Source: JADCGM01 sp943370355 (GTDB lineage Bacteria; Pseudomonadota; Alphaproteobacteria; Sphingomonadales; Sphingomonadaceae). Taken from it: a stretch of DNA of 64,000 nucleotides. The notes below the pieces were generated by a model that searched no databases, had not been told where the DNA came from, and saw nothing but the letters and a program-made list of their open reading frames with translations. The stretch lies in the NCBI GenBank assembly GCA_943370355.1, contig CALRQP020000018.1:7317-71316 (forward strand), given 5' to 3'. The first letter of the stretch is position 1, and each line of letters begins with the position of its first letter. This document shows positions 42,692-50,441 of this stretch, piece by piece. Both the position numbers and the translations under genes were made by a program.

Positions 42692-44934
42692 GCCGCAACC
42701 ACCAAACCACTGGAAATCATTGTGTCGATCTCGCCCGCGCCGAACCCGAATTCCGCTAGAATTTCGCGGCTGTGCTCACCGAGCACCGGCGGCGCACGGT
42801 CGAACCGCGTGCCTAGGTCGCCGAAATCGAAGAATGTGCCGACCTGCTCGAACCGGCCCCAAAGTTTGTGCGGGTAGCTGACGGCGAGGTTCAGCGCACG
42901 ATTTGCCGGATCGTTGAAAAACGCCTCGCGTTGGTTTTCGGCCGCGCGGACAGCCTGCCCGCCGGCCGAGCGCACGGTTGCGACCCCAGTCGAGACGCTC
43001 ATGCCGGCGAACGCCGCTGCGAGATCGTCGCCGAGGTTCGCCCTTAGCGCCGTGAGCGCGCCCGCCGCTTCGGTCACCGTCATCATCCAGCCATCGGCAC
43101 AACGAAACAGCCGCCGTGCCTCCGACACGCCGCATTGGTCCGCGTCGAGGCGGGGGAATGGCGACAGGCTGCCGTCAGGAAGCACCACTGTCTCGCGCAA
43201 TGTCATCATGCCGGCGCCGAGCAGCGAAGCAGCGACAGCACTCCCCTCGCTAGTCTGGTCCCGTTTATTTAGTGCCAGAAGGGTGGCGACAGTCGATGCC
43301 ATCGCGCATTGATGGTCCATCATGCCGAAGCGGTACCAGATCGGCGGATTGCCTGCGCCTGCGCCCTCATATTCCCAGCCGCAACTCGCCTGGAACAATT
43401 GGTCGAATCCCGGCCAGTCCTTGCGCGGCCCGACGGGGCCGTAGGAACTCACATGACAATAGACCAGGCCGGGGTTGATCGCTTTCAGGCTTAGATAGTC
43501 CAGCCCGAGCTTGGTCGCTGCCGGCATCCTGAGATTGTGGTGAACGACGTCAGCCCAGCGGACCAACCGTTCGAGGATGGCGCGGCCTGCCGGGTTCTTG
43601 AGATCGATCGCGATCGAGCGCTTGCCGCGCTGGCAGGCTGCAAAGGCCCATTCCGCGTGCCGCATCATGTCGCCGGAGGCGGCCTCGAGCTTGATGACCT
43701 CCGCGCCGAGCGACGATAGGATCATCGCAGCGAAGGGCCCGGCGAGAAAATTGCCGAGGTCGAGCACTTTCAGGCCTTCGAGCGGGAAAGCGAGATCGCT
43801 GCCGGCCGGCAGCGGACCTCTTGGCGTCCAGCCTGCAGCGACGGTCCGGCCGTCGTCGATGCGTGGGGCAGGGCGCATCACCCTGGCTGGCGGATCGATC
43901 TGCATCGGCGAGCCAGGCTGCAGCGTCTGGCCGAGCACCGGGTCGTCGACGGTCACGACATAGCCGTTTACGCGCGCCTGCTCGTCGTCATACAGCGCGC
44001 CCATCGGCAGCACCGGCTGTACGCTGACGTCGTGCGCCCAGAGTTCGTCGAGCCAATACTGGCGCGGATGCTGGCGAAACACGATCGCATTGGCCCCGAA
44101 GCTCGGTACGACCGGTGCGCCGCTCCGCTCCGCAATCGCCGCCGCGCGGACCTCAGGATCCAGCGCGTCCAGACCGGCGCGCATCGTCGGCGCGCGGTCG
44201 GGGTTGCTCATCACGTGGATCCAGCTGCCGTCGGCACATTCGAACTGATAGGCGCTGATCTTCTTGTCATAGCCGCGCGCAAGGCTCGGGGTCGGCGTCT
44301 CGGCGCGCGACCACAGCATGATCACAGAGGTCAATGCGCCCTGCAGCAGACTGGTGTCCGCGCGTCCGCCACGCCCGGTCTGCTTGCGTGCCAGAAGGCG
44401 GGCCAGCGCGGCGATCGCGGCTAGATAGGCGGCTCCCCCTTCGCCGAGCGGAAAACGCAAATAGATCGGGCCCTCGCGATCGACCGCGCGTTGCTCGTCG
44501 CAAATTCCGGCCTCGGCGAGTACCAGCGCGTCGTCCACCGGGGTTCCGGCATTGGGATGTCCCGAGGGCCAACCGCCGATCCGGCTCGCGATCAGATGCG
44601 GATGCCGCGCCGCCAGCCCGCTGCCACCGAGCATGCGGCCTAATGCGCCGTCCGGGCGGTCGTGAAATAAGATGTCGGCACCTGCGAGCAGGCGGTCTAG
44701 CTCGTTACGACCCGCCTCGCTTTCCAGCTCCAGCGCCAGCGAATATTTGCTGCGATTGTGGACGGCAAAGCCCGCCGTTCCGCGTCCCGGATCGCCCTGC
44801 AAATCCTCGACAAAGATCGTCTCGGCCCCCGCCTCGGCGAGGAGCATCGCGGCAAGCTGGCCGGCACGTCCCTGCGACAGGTCCACGACCCTGATGCCGT
44901 CCAGAATCACCCTATCCCCCTTCTTTTCAGCCAT
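42688..44934 (-). CDS. CaiB/BaiF family III CoA-transferase, two-domain fusion
   Basis: A 748-residue protein of two CaiB/BaiF domains in tandem (about 8-370 and 385-745). The first carries GRADTSLLQGA with the family's catalytic Asp near residue 193. At the same point of the second domain the sequence is SAVAASLLGAG, with Ala in place of Asp, although LDLGNFLAGPFAAMILSSLGAEVIKLE and NPGLVYCHVSSYGP are well kept. One catalytic and one structural half therefore seem likely. Such enzymes move CoA between carboxylic acids without ATP, or act as racemases. ATG at 44934 is chosen because upstream in-frame codons run through the motif B operator. Confidence 0.85.
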   Translation of the reverse strand: MAEKKGDRVILDGIRVVDLSQGRAGQLAAMLLAEAGAETIFVEDLQGDPGRGTAGFAVHNRSKYSLALELESEAGRNELDRLLAGADILFHDRPDGALGRMLGGSGLAARHPHLIASRIGGWPSGHPNAGTPVDDALVLAEAGICDEQRAVDREGPIYLRFPLGEGGAAYLAAIAALARLLARKQTGRGGRADTSLLQGALTSVIMLWSRAETPTPSLARGYDKKISAYQFECADGSWIHVMSNPDRAPTMRAGLDALDPEVRAAAIAERSGAPVVPSFGANAIVFRQHPRQYWLDELWAHDVSVQPVLPMGALYDDEQARVNGYVVTVDDPVLGQTLQPGSPMQIDPPARVMRPAPRIDDGRTVAAGWTPRGPLPAGSDLAFPLEGLKVLDLGNFLAGPFAAMILSSLGAEVIKLEAASGDMMRHAEWAFAACQRGKRSIAIDLKNPAGRAILERLVRWADVVHHNLRMPAATKLGLDYLSLKAINPGLVYCHVSSYGPVGPRKDWPGFDQLFQASCGWEYEGAGAGNPPIWYRFGMMDHQCAMASTVATLLALNKRDQTSEGSAVAASLLGAGMMTLRETVVLPDGSLSPFPRLDADQCGVSEARRLFRCADGWMMTVTEAAGALTALRANLGDDLAAAFAGMSVSTGVATVRSAGGQAVRAAENQREAFFNDPANRALNLAVSYPHKLWGRFEQVGTFFDFGDLGTRFDRAPPVLGEHSREILAEFGFGAGEIDTMISSGLVVAA

Positions 44935-44943
44935 AGTCACGAA

Positions 44944-44962
44944 AATTGACATTACGTCAATT
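44944..44962. promoter_or_regulatory. motif B operator, site B1 (perfect copy)
   Basis: AATTGACATTACGTCAATT has two perfect 7-base arms around a 5-base spacer. It lies between the divergent CoA-transferase (start 44934) and SDR (start 45000). TTGACA inside it could be the -35 box for the SDR. Confidence 0.75.
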
Positions 44963-44999
44963 GCAGCCGATTGTCCTTGAAACTCATGGGGAGAGATCA

Positions 45000-45755
45000 A
45001 TGCGGTTTGCGGGCAAAGTTGCGGTCGTCACAGGCGCGGGCCAGGGAATCGGCGAGACCTATGCGAAGCGGCTCGCGGCCGAAGGCGCTTCGGTGATCGT
45101 CGCCGAGATCAACGAGACGCAGGGCCAGCGAGTCGCCGACGAGATCGCAGCATCCGGCGGGAGGGCGCTGTTCGTGCGCTCCGATGTGTCGGACGAATCC
45201 TCCTGCCTCGCGCTTGCGGAGGCCGCCAAGGTCGCGTTCGGCGGAGTTGACTATCTCGTCAACAATGCCGCGATTTTTGCTGGCATGACCTACAGCTCGC
45301 TTATGGCTATCGATCATGATTATTACATGAAGTTCATGGCGGTGAACTTGCATGGCGCGCTGTGGATGACGCGCGCAATCGTGCCGCTGATGCTCGAGCG
45401 CGGCGGCGGAGCGATCGTCAATCAGTCATCGACGGCGGCTTACACGTCGGGCGGGCCGGCGGCGCACTATAGCATCTCGAAACTCGGGACCAACGGCCTG
45501 ACCATGTCGCTCGCCGCCGAACTCGGGCCGAAGAATATCCGGGTAAACGGCGTTGCGCCGGGTCCGACGATGACGGGCGCGATGCAGCAGGTTGATCCCA
45601 AGATCATCGATGGCATTGTCGCGTCGATGCCCCTGGGCCGCATCGGCAGAACCGAGGATCAGGCCGATGCGGTGCTTTTCCTGCTGTCCGATTCTGCGGC
45701 GTTCATCACGGGCCAGACGCTCTGCGTCGATGGCGGCATGATCCGGAAACCCTGA
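45000..45755 (+). CDS. SDR oxidoreductase, classical
   Basis: A 251-residue SDR: AVVTGAGQGIGETYAKRL, VAEINETQGQRVADE, YLVNNAAIFAGM, NQSSTAAY, catalytic YSISK and TGQTLCVDGGMIRKP. ATG at 45000 follows GGGGAGAG by six bases, a strong ribosome site. It is coupled to the DUF35 gene (TGATG) and divergent from the CoA-transferase operon across motif B site B1. A 3-hydroxyacyl-CoA or alcohol dehydrogenase role is likely. Confidence 0.86.
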   Translation: MRFAGKVAVVTGAGQGIGETYAKRLAAEGASVIVAEINETQGQRVADEIAASGGRALFVRSDVSDESSCLALAEAAKVAFGGVDYLVNNAAIFAGMTYSSLMAIDHDYYMKFMAVNLHGALWMTRAIVPLMLERGGGAIVNQSSTAAYTSGGPAAHYSISKLGTNGLTMSLAAELGPKNIRVNGVAPGPTMTGAMQQVDPKIIDGIVASMPLGRIGRTEDQADAVLFLLSDSAAFITGQTLCVDGGMIRKP

Positions 45756-46150
45756 TGGCGCGCGTCCTGCCTGAGCTTACGCCCGAAAACACGCCCTTCT
45801 GGACAGGCGGGGGGCGCGGCGAACTGCTGATCGTGCACTGCGACGCCTGCGGCAAGTCGATCCACCCGCCGCAGTTGATTTGTCCTGCCTGCCTGTCGCG
45901 CAACGTCGCGCCGCGCCCCGCCAAAGGCACGGCAACGATCCACAGCTTCACCGTCAATCACCAGCCCTGGATGCCGGGCATCAAGGTGCCCTATGTCCTC
46001 GTCGTCGCCGATCTTGATGGCGAGCCGGGCGTCCGGCTGACCGCCGAACTGCTCGACGCCGATCCGGAGACCGTGGCGATCGGCCAGCCGCTCGCAGTCA
46101 CCTTTACCGAGGATCGCGACTGCTGGATCCCGCAGTTCCGGCGGATTTAG
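45755..46150 (+). CDS. DUF35 Zn-ribbon/OB-fold protein (1)
   Basis: A 131-residue protein with a rubredoxin-like zinc ribbon (Cys29, Cys32, Cys43, Cys46) followed by an OB-fold (GTATIHSFTVNHQPWMPGI). DUF35 proteins bind acyl-CoA and form complexes with thiolase-fold enzymes; with Ltp2 they form the steroid side-chain aldolase. The N-terminal FWTGGGRGELLIVHC matches that of the second copy at 48703. It is in tail-to-tail overlap with the amidohydrolase gene. Partner assignment to the thiolase at 41510 is by regulation, not adjacency. Confidence 0.86.
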   Translation: MARVLPELTPENTPFWTGGGRGELLIVHCDACGKSIHPPQLICPACLSRNVAPRPAKGTATIHSFTVNHQPWMPGIKVPYVLVVADLDGEPGVRLTAELLDADPETVAIGQPLAVTFTEDRDCWIPQFRRI

Positions 46151-47460
46151 GCTGCCGCGAACATGCGGATGATCTCGCCTGAGGTCACCGGACGTCGCGC
46201 CTTGCCGACGATATCCATGCTGTCGGTTTTCAAGCCGCCGAGGCCCACGCGCGGCGACACGTCGACATCCTTGCCGAGCACGCGCAGCGCGCCCACTGTG
46301 CAATTGTCCCGCCCGCCCATAGCGGCGAAGGGGTCGAAGTTGTATTCGCGCATGACGTTCAGGTGGGTGATCTTGTCGATTGTCGTCTTGGGCAATCCGT
46401 TGACCGACGCCCACAGATATTCCGGAACGTTCGGCCATACCGTATCGGAATGCGGATAGTCGCATTCATAGGCGACCATATTCTCGTTCAGATAGTCGAG
46501 GTTCTTGAGCCCGAACTGGTCGTCGATGAAACAGCAGATAATGTGCCGCTTGAAGACGTCGCTCGGCCGCTCCTTGCCAAAATCGCTGAACGTCCACTCA
46601 TGATGATGTTCGTAGGTGAAATCGGCGCGTTCAAGGAAGTAGGGGACCCAGCCGATGCCGCCTTCGCTGAGCGCCATGCGCAATTCCGGATATCGCTTCC
46701 AGAAGGTCGCGAAGGTCCAGTCGGCCGCCGAATTGGAGATCGACATCGGCATCGTCGTGATCCACGCGTCGATCGGGCTTTCCTCCGACGCATGCGCAGC
46801 GCGCGCTCCAGTGCCGATATGGCAATTGAGGACCATCTTATAGTCAACGCAGGCCTTCCAGAACGGCTCCCAATATTCATTGTGGATACTCGGCAGTCCG
46901 ACCAGCGCCGGATTGTCGGGAAAAGTCACGGCATGGACGCCGAGATCGCTCATCCGCTTCATCTCGGCGAGCGTCGCCGCCATGTCCCAGATCGGCATCA
47001 TCACCAGCGGGATCAGCCGTCCGGGCGCTGCGCCGCACCAGTCATGCACATGCCAGTCGTTATAGGCGCGCACTGCCATCAGCGCCGCATCGGGTGCCTT
47101 GACGGCAGCCTGCACGAACACATTGCCCGCAAAGGACGGGAAGGTCGGGAAATTGAAGGCGGCGAGCAGGCCGTTGACGTTCATGTCGTCGATGCGCGCA
47201 TTCGGGTCGTAGCAGCCCTTGCGAACCTGGTCGAAGCGTGTCGGCTCCATGCCATATTCGCTGCGCGGACGCCCGACCACGGCATTGAGGCCGATCGTCG
47301 GATACACGGTGTCGTTCCAGTACCAGACCTGCTTGTCGCCCTTGTCGATGATCTTCGGCGCGCGGTCCTTCATGGCGTCTGGATAATGGCGGATAAACGA
47401 GTCCGGCGCTTCGAGCACATGGTCGTCAATACTGACGAGAATCATGTCATCCATCTGCAT
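46147..47460 (-). CDS. amidohydrolase_2 family protein (1)
   Basis: A 437-residue TIM-barrel metal-dependent hydrolase of the ACMSD-like amidohydrolase_2 family. Metal ligands are suggested by SIDDHVLEAPD near the N-terminus (D-x-H instead of H-x-H), LNCHIGTG in the middle and ECDYPHSDTVWP near the C-terminus. The family includes decarboxylases and C-C hydrolases acting on ring-cleavage products. ATG at 47460 has GGGGAGTG seven bases upstream. A motif B site lies 17 bases upstream of the start, so it has its own promoter although it follows the thiolase-like gene. Confidence 0.83.
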   Translation of the reverse strand: MQMDDMILVSIDDHVLEAPDSFIRHYPDAMKDRAPKIIDKGDKQVWYWNDTVYPTIGLNAVVGRPRSEYGMEPTRFDQVRKGCYDPNARIDDMNVNGLLAAFNFPTFPSFAGNVFVQAAVKAPDAALMAVRAYNDWHVHDWCGAAPGRLIPLVMMPIWDMAATLAEMKRMSDLGVHAVTFPDNPALVGLPSIHNEYWEPFWKACVDYKMVLNCHIGTGARAAHASEESPIDAWITTMPMSISNSAADWTFATFWKRYPELRMALSEGGIGWVPYFLERADFTYEHHHEWTFSDFGKERPSDVFKRHIICCFIDDQFGLKNLDYLNENMVAYECDYPHSDTVWPNVPEYLWASVNGLPKTTIDKITHLNVMREYNFDPFAAMGGRDNCTVGALRVLGKDVDVSPRVGLGGLKTDSMDIVGKARRPVTSGEIIRMFAAA

Positions 47461-47476
47461 CGCATCACTCCCCAAG

Positions 47477-47495
47477 AATTGATGAATCGTCAATT
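47477..47495. promoter_or_regulatory. motif B operator, site B2
   Basis: AATTGATGAATCGTCAATT matches the two 7-base arms of AATTGAC-N5-GTCAATT at 13 of 14 positions. It lies in the 61-base gap upstream of the amidohydrolase start, after the thiolase-like stop. Confidence 0.72.
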
Positions 47496-47521
47496 ACAGA
47501 ATACTGCCCGTTTTGCAAGCC

Positions 47522-48706
47522 TTAGTCGCGCGCCAGCAGGAAGCAGCCGGCCAGCGGCCCGCCCGCCGTCGACAGCGCTGCGACCTTCGGCTCGCCCCTT
47601 ACCTGCCGCGCGCCGGCCTCGCCCCAGAGCTGGACGCACGCCTCATGCACCTGCCCATAGGCATGCATCCGCCCCGCCGACAGCGCGCCGCCATTGGTGT
47701 TGATCGGTAGTTCGCCCTCCAACGCGATGCGGCTGCCGTCGCCGATGAAGTCGCCGGCCTCGAAGCGTTTGCAGAAGCCGAAATTCTCCAGCCAGTTGAT
47801 CGTGTGATAGCTGAACCCGTCATAGAGTTCGGCGACATCGACATCCTTGGGTTTGAGATCGGTGCGGCTCCACATCATCTCGGCGACCTTGGGCTGGGCC
47901 TGCGTTGCCAGCGCATCTAGCTGGGTCCAGCTGTTGCGATATTGCATCGAACTGCCCACCGCCTCGATCCAGGTCAGCGGGTTGGGACCGTCGCGCGCCG
48001 CGTCGATATGGCTGAGGATGATCGCGGTCGATCCGTCGATCGGCACGTCGCAGTCGTAGAGCCGGAGCGGCGTTGAGATGATCGGCGAGGCGAAATAGTC
48101 GTCGAGCGTGATCGGCGTCCGGTAGACCGCCGCCCGGTTCAGCGCGGCGTTGCGGCGGCCGTTGATTGCGATGCGTGCAACCTGCTCGGGCCGGATGCCC
48201 GACTCATGCACGTAACGCTGGAAGAACAGCGCCTGCTGCGTCGCTGCCGCATAGCAATGATAGGGCGAGTACCAGGCGAAGCCGCCGCGCACGCGGTCGC
48301 CGGGCCGGTTCAGCGCATTGGCGAACCCCGTCTTGCGCGCCGTTGCTTCGAACATCGTGCGGAACACCAGCACATGCCGGGCGAGACCGGCACTGATCGC
48401 GCCGATGGCGTTGAACAGTGCGCCGAACTGCCCGGAAGTTTCCGACGCATTGGAATACCAGTTGAGCTTCAGCCGCAGCGCATCCTGAAGCGCCGGGATG
48501 CCGACATCGGAAAAGCCCGATCCGTCGCCACGGTCGCCCGGCCAGGTCGCCATGCCGTCGATGTCGGCGCGGGTCAGCCCGGCATTGCGGATCGCGCCCA
48601 TCGCGGCATCGATGCTGAGTGACAGCGCAGACCGGTCGCTGCCGCGTGAGATCGCCGACTGGCCGATGCCGCGGATCGCCGTGCGCTTCTCCGGGTAGGC
48701 AGTCAT
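47522..48706 (-). CDS. thiolase-like protein (SCP-x/Ltp type), aldolase candidate
   Basis: A 394-residue thiolase-fold protein with the same features as the one at 41510: no Cys at the nucleophile position (NASETSGQFGAL, about 87-98), YDGF at 294-297 in place of HDCF, and GGALSAGRMHAYGQVHEACV at the C-terminus. It is translationally coupled (ATGA) to a DUF35 gene and downstream of a P450, the arrangement of Ltp2/DUF35 aldolases. A retro-aldol cleavage that releases a short acyl-CoA or ketone is the best guess. The paralogues differ enough to suggest two different substrates. Confidence 0.83.
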   Translation of the reverse strand: MTAYPEKRTAIRGIGQSAISRGSDRSALSLSIDAAMGAIRNAGLTRADIDGMATWPGDRGDGSGFSDVGIPALQDALRLKLNWYSNASETSGQFGALFNAIGAISAGLARHVLVFRTMFEATARKTGFANALNRPGDRVRGGFAWYSPYHCYAAATQQALFFQRYVHESGIRPEQVARIAINGRRNAALNRAAVYRTPITLDDYFASPIISTPLRLYDCDVPIDGSTAIILSHIDAARDGPNPLTWIEAVGSSMQYRNSWTQLDALATQAQPKVAEMMWSRTDLKPKDVDVAELYDGFSYHTINWLENFGFCKRFEAGDFIGDGSRIALEGELPINTNGGALSAGRMHAYGQVHEACVQLWGEAGARQVRGEPKVAALSTAGGPLAGCFLLARD

Positions 48707-49104
48707 GCCACGGGCTCGAAAAGCGGCACCCAGACATCCTCGCGCTGCTCGAACAGCACGCGGACCTTCATGCCGATATGCACCGCGTCCGGCGCACAGT
48801 TGACGATATTGGTGGCGAGACGGACATCGTCCTGCTCGGCAATCGTGACGAGTGCCAGCACATAGGGCACCGGCAGGTCCGGCATCCATTGCTTGTGGTT
48901 GACGGTGAAGCTCTCGACCGTCGCGAGGCCCGACACCGGCTGCGGGACTACCGAACGCGCCTCGCAGCGCGGGCAGAAATCGATCGGCGGATGCACGCGG
49001 TAGCCGCAGTCGGCGCATTGCCCGATCAGCAGCTCGCCGCGCTGCCCGCCGGTCCAGAACGCACGATTGTCCCGGTCGATGGCCGGCAGCGGGGAGGGGG
49101 TCAC
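48703..49104 (-). CDS. DUF35 Zn-ribbon/OB-fold protein (2)
   Basis: A 133-residue protein with zinc-ribbon Cys30, Cys33, Cys44 and Cys47 and an OB-fold (ATVESFTVNHKQWMPDLPV). GTG at 49104 is chosen because it overlaps the P450 stop as GTGA; codons further upstream lie inside the P450 gene. It is the probable obligate partner of the thiolase-like protein with which it overlaps downstream. The segment FWTGGQRGELLIGQC is shared with the DUF35 gene at 45755. Confidence 0.85.
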   Translation of the reverse strand: MTPSPLPAIDRDNRAFWTGGQRGELLIGQCADCGYRVHPPIDFCPRCEARSVVPQPVSGLATVESFTVNHKQWMPDLPVPYVLALVTIAEQDDVRLATNIVNCAPDAVHIGMKVRVLFEQREDVWVPLFEPVA

Positions 49105-50354
49105 CACACCAGCGGCAGGTTGCGGATCGACAGCAGCCCCGGCGTGACCGTCGTGTCGGCACCCGGCTTGATCCGGAATTCCGGAATCCGCATGAACCAC
49201 TCATCGAGCAACACGCGCAGCTCGCGCCGCGCCAGATGCGCGCCGAGGCAGATATGCGAACCGCCGGCCAGCGTGAAATGCCGGTTGGCCTTGCGCTCGG
49301 GGTCAAAGTCACGCGGGCAGCCAAACTGCGCCGGATCGAAATTGCCCGATGTGTTCAGGCACTGCACCCAGTCGCCCTTCTTGATCTCGACGCCATGCCA
49401 AGTGAAATCCTTCTTCACCTTCCGGCTCGAATTGACGAGCGGCTGGGTGCGCAAGAACTCTTCGACGGCGCTCGGGATGATCTCGGGATTGTCGCGGATG
49501 CGGCGTTGCAGCGCCGGGTCATTGCCGAGCCGCCGGAACATCTGGCTGATCGTCGAAGCGACCGTGTCGAGGCCGCCGAGCCACAAGAACCAGATCGTGC
49601 CAAGAATCTCGTCGTCGGTCAGCGGCCGCCCATCGATCTGGCCATGGACGATTTTGCTGGCGAGTCCGTCGTCGGGGCTCGTCGTCTTCTCGGCGATGAA
49701 GGCTCGCAGATAGGCGACCACGCCGGCGACCGCCTTGCCGACTTTGGCATAATCGCCCGAGTGCAGGATCTCCCATTCCCAGGCGAGGAACTGCTCGAAC
49801 ATCGCGAAGGGGAAGCCCATCAGGTCCAGGAAGATCCGGACCGGATAGACCCGGCCGAAATCATAGGCGATATCGACTTCGCCCTTGTCGGCGAACCCGT
49901 CGATCATCTCGGCGACCACCGCGCGGATCTTCGGCTCCATCGCCGTCATCGCAACGGGGGTGAAATTGGGGTTCAGGAATTTGCGATATTTGGCATGTTC
50001 AGGCGGGTCGATCGCCAGCGGGATCGACTTGAATGTCTCGCCTGCCAGCCGCTGAAACTCGGCGACGCTCTCGGTCGAGAACAGCTCATTGTCCTCGTAG
50101 ACCCGGCGGATGTCCCCATAATGCGAGACAGTCCACTGGCCGCCCGTCTGCCCCGCGAAATCGAACGGGCTGTACAGGATTCGCGGCACGTCGGGATCGC
50201 GGAGCCGGTCGCACAGCAGATAGGGATCGGGCAGGTTGTTCGGGGTGCCGCCATTGGCAAAGCGCACATCGACGACGAGGTCGCGCGGCACATGTGGGGG
50301 TGCCGGATGGTCGATCCGCTCGATGTCGATCCGGTTTGTGGCAGCGTCTAGCAT
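49101..50354 (-). CDS. cytochrome P450 (2)
   Basis: A 417-residue soluble P450. Cys369 in the heme loop LAGGSHICLG is preceded seven residues earlier by Leu instead of the nearly invariant Phe; I-helix GGLDT (260-264) and ExxR in VEEFLRTQP are present, and DPPEHAKYRKFLNPNF marks the C-helix region. ATG at 50354 has GGGGG five bases upstream and is preferred to the TTG at 50366. It starts the operon P450-DUF35-thiolase and is divergent from a CoA ligase across motif B site B3. Redox partners are not encoded nearby. Confidence 0.88.
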   Translation of the reverse strand: MLDAATNRIDIERIDHPAPPHVPRDLVVDVRFANGGTPNNLPDPYLLCDRLRDPDVPRILYSPFDFAGQTGGQWTVSHYGDIRRVYEDNELFSTESVAEFQRLAGETFKSIPLAIDPPEHAKYRKFLNPNFTPVAMTAMEPKIRAVVAEMIDGFADKGEVDIAYDFGRVYPVRIFLDLMGFPFAMFEQFLAWEWEILHSGDYAKVGKAVAGVVAYLRAFIAEKTTSPDDGLASKIVHGQIDGRPLTDDEILGTIWFLWLGGLDTVASTISQMFRRLGNDPALQRRIRDNPEIIPSAVEEFLRTQPLVNSSRKVKKDFTWHGVEIKKGDWVQCLNTSGNFDPAQFGCPRDFDPERKANRHFTLAGGSHICLGAHLARRELRVLLDEWFMRIPEFRIKPGADTTVTPGLLSIRNLPLVW

Positions 50355-50404
50355 CCGTGCCCCCAAAGTCGCTTATGCTTGCTTTGATGCGGATGCTCCC
50401 GCAT

Positions 50405-50423
50405 AATTGATGGAATGTCAATT
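50405..50423. promoter_or_regulatory. motif B operator, site B3
   Basis: AATTGATGGAATGTCAATT matches 13 of 14 arm positions, and the symmetry extends to CAT...ATG on both sides. It lies between the P450 start (50354) and the CoA ligase start (50442). Confidence 0.74.
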
Positions 50424-50441
50424 ATGTTTGGGGGTGTTGCC

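Noticed and set aside
46363..47703. 446-codon plus-strand frame opposite amidohydrolase 1
   Set aside because: No recognisable motif, and the opposite strand has a well-supported amidohydrolase with a ribosome site. Shadow frame.
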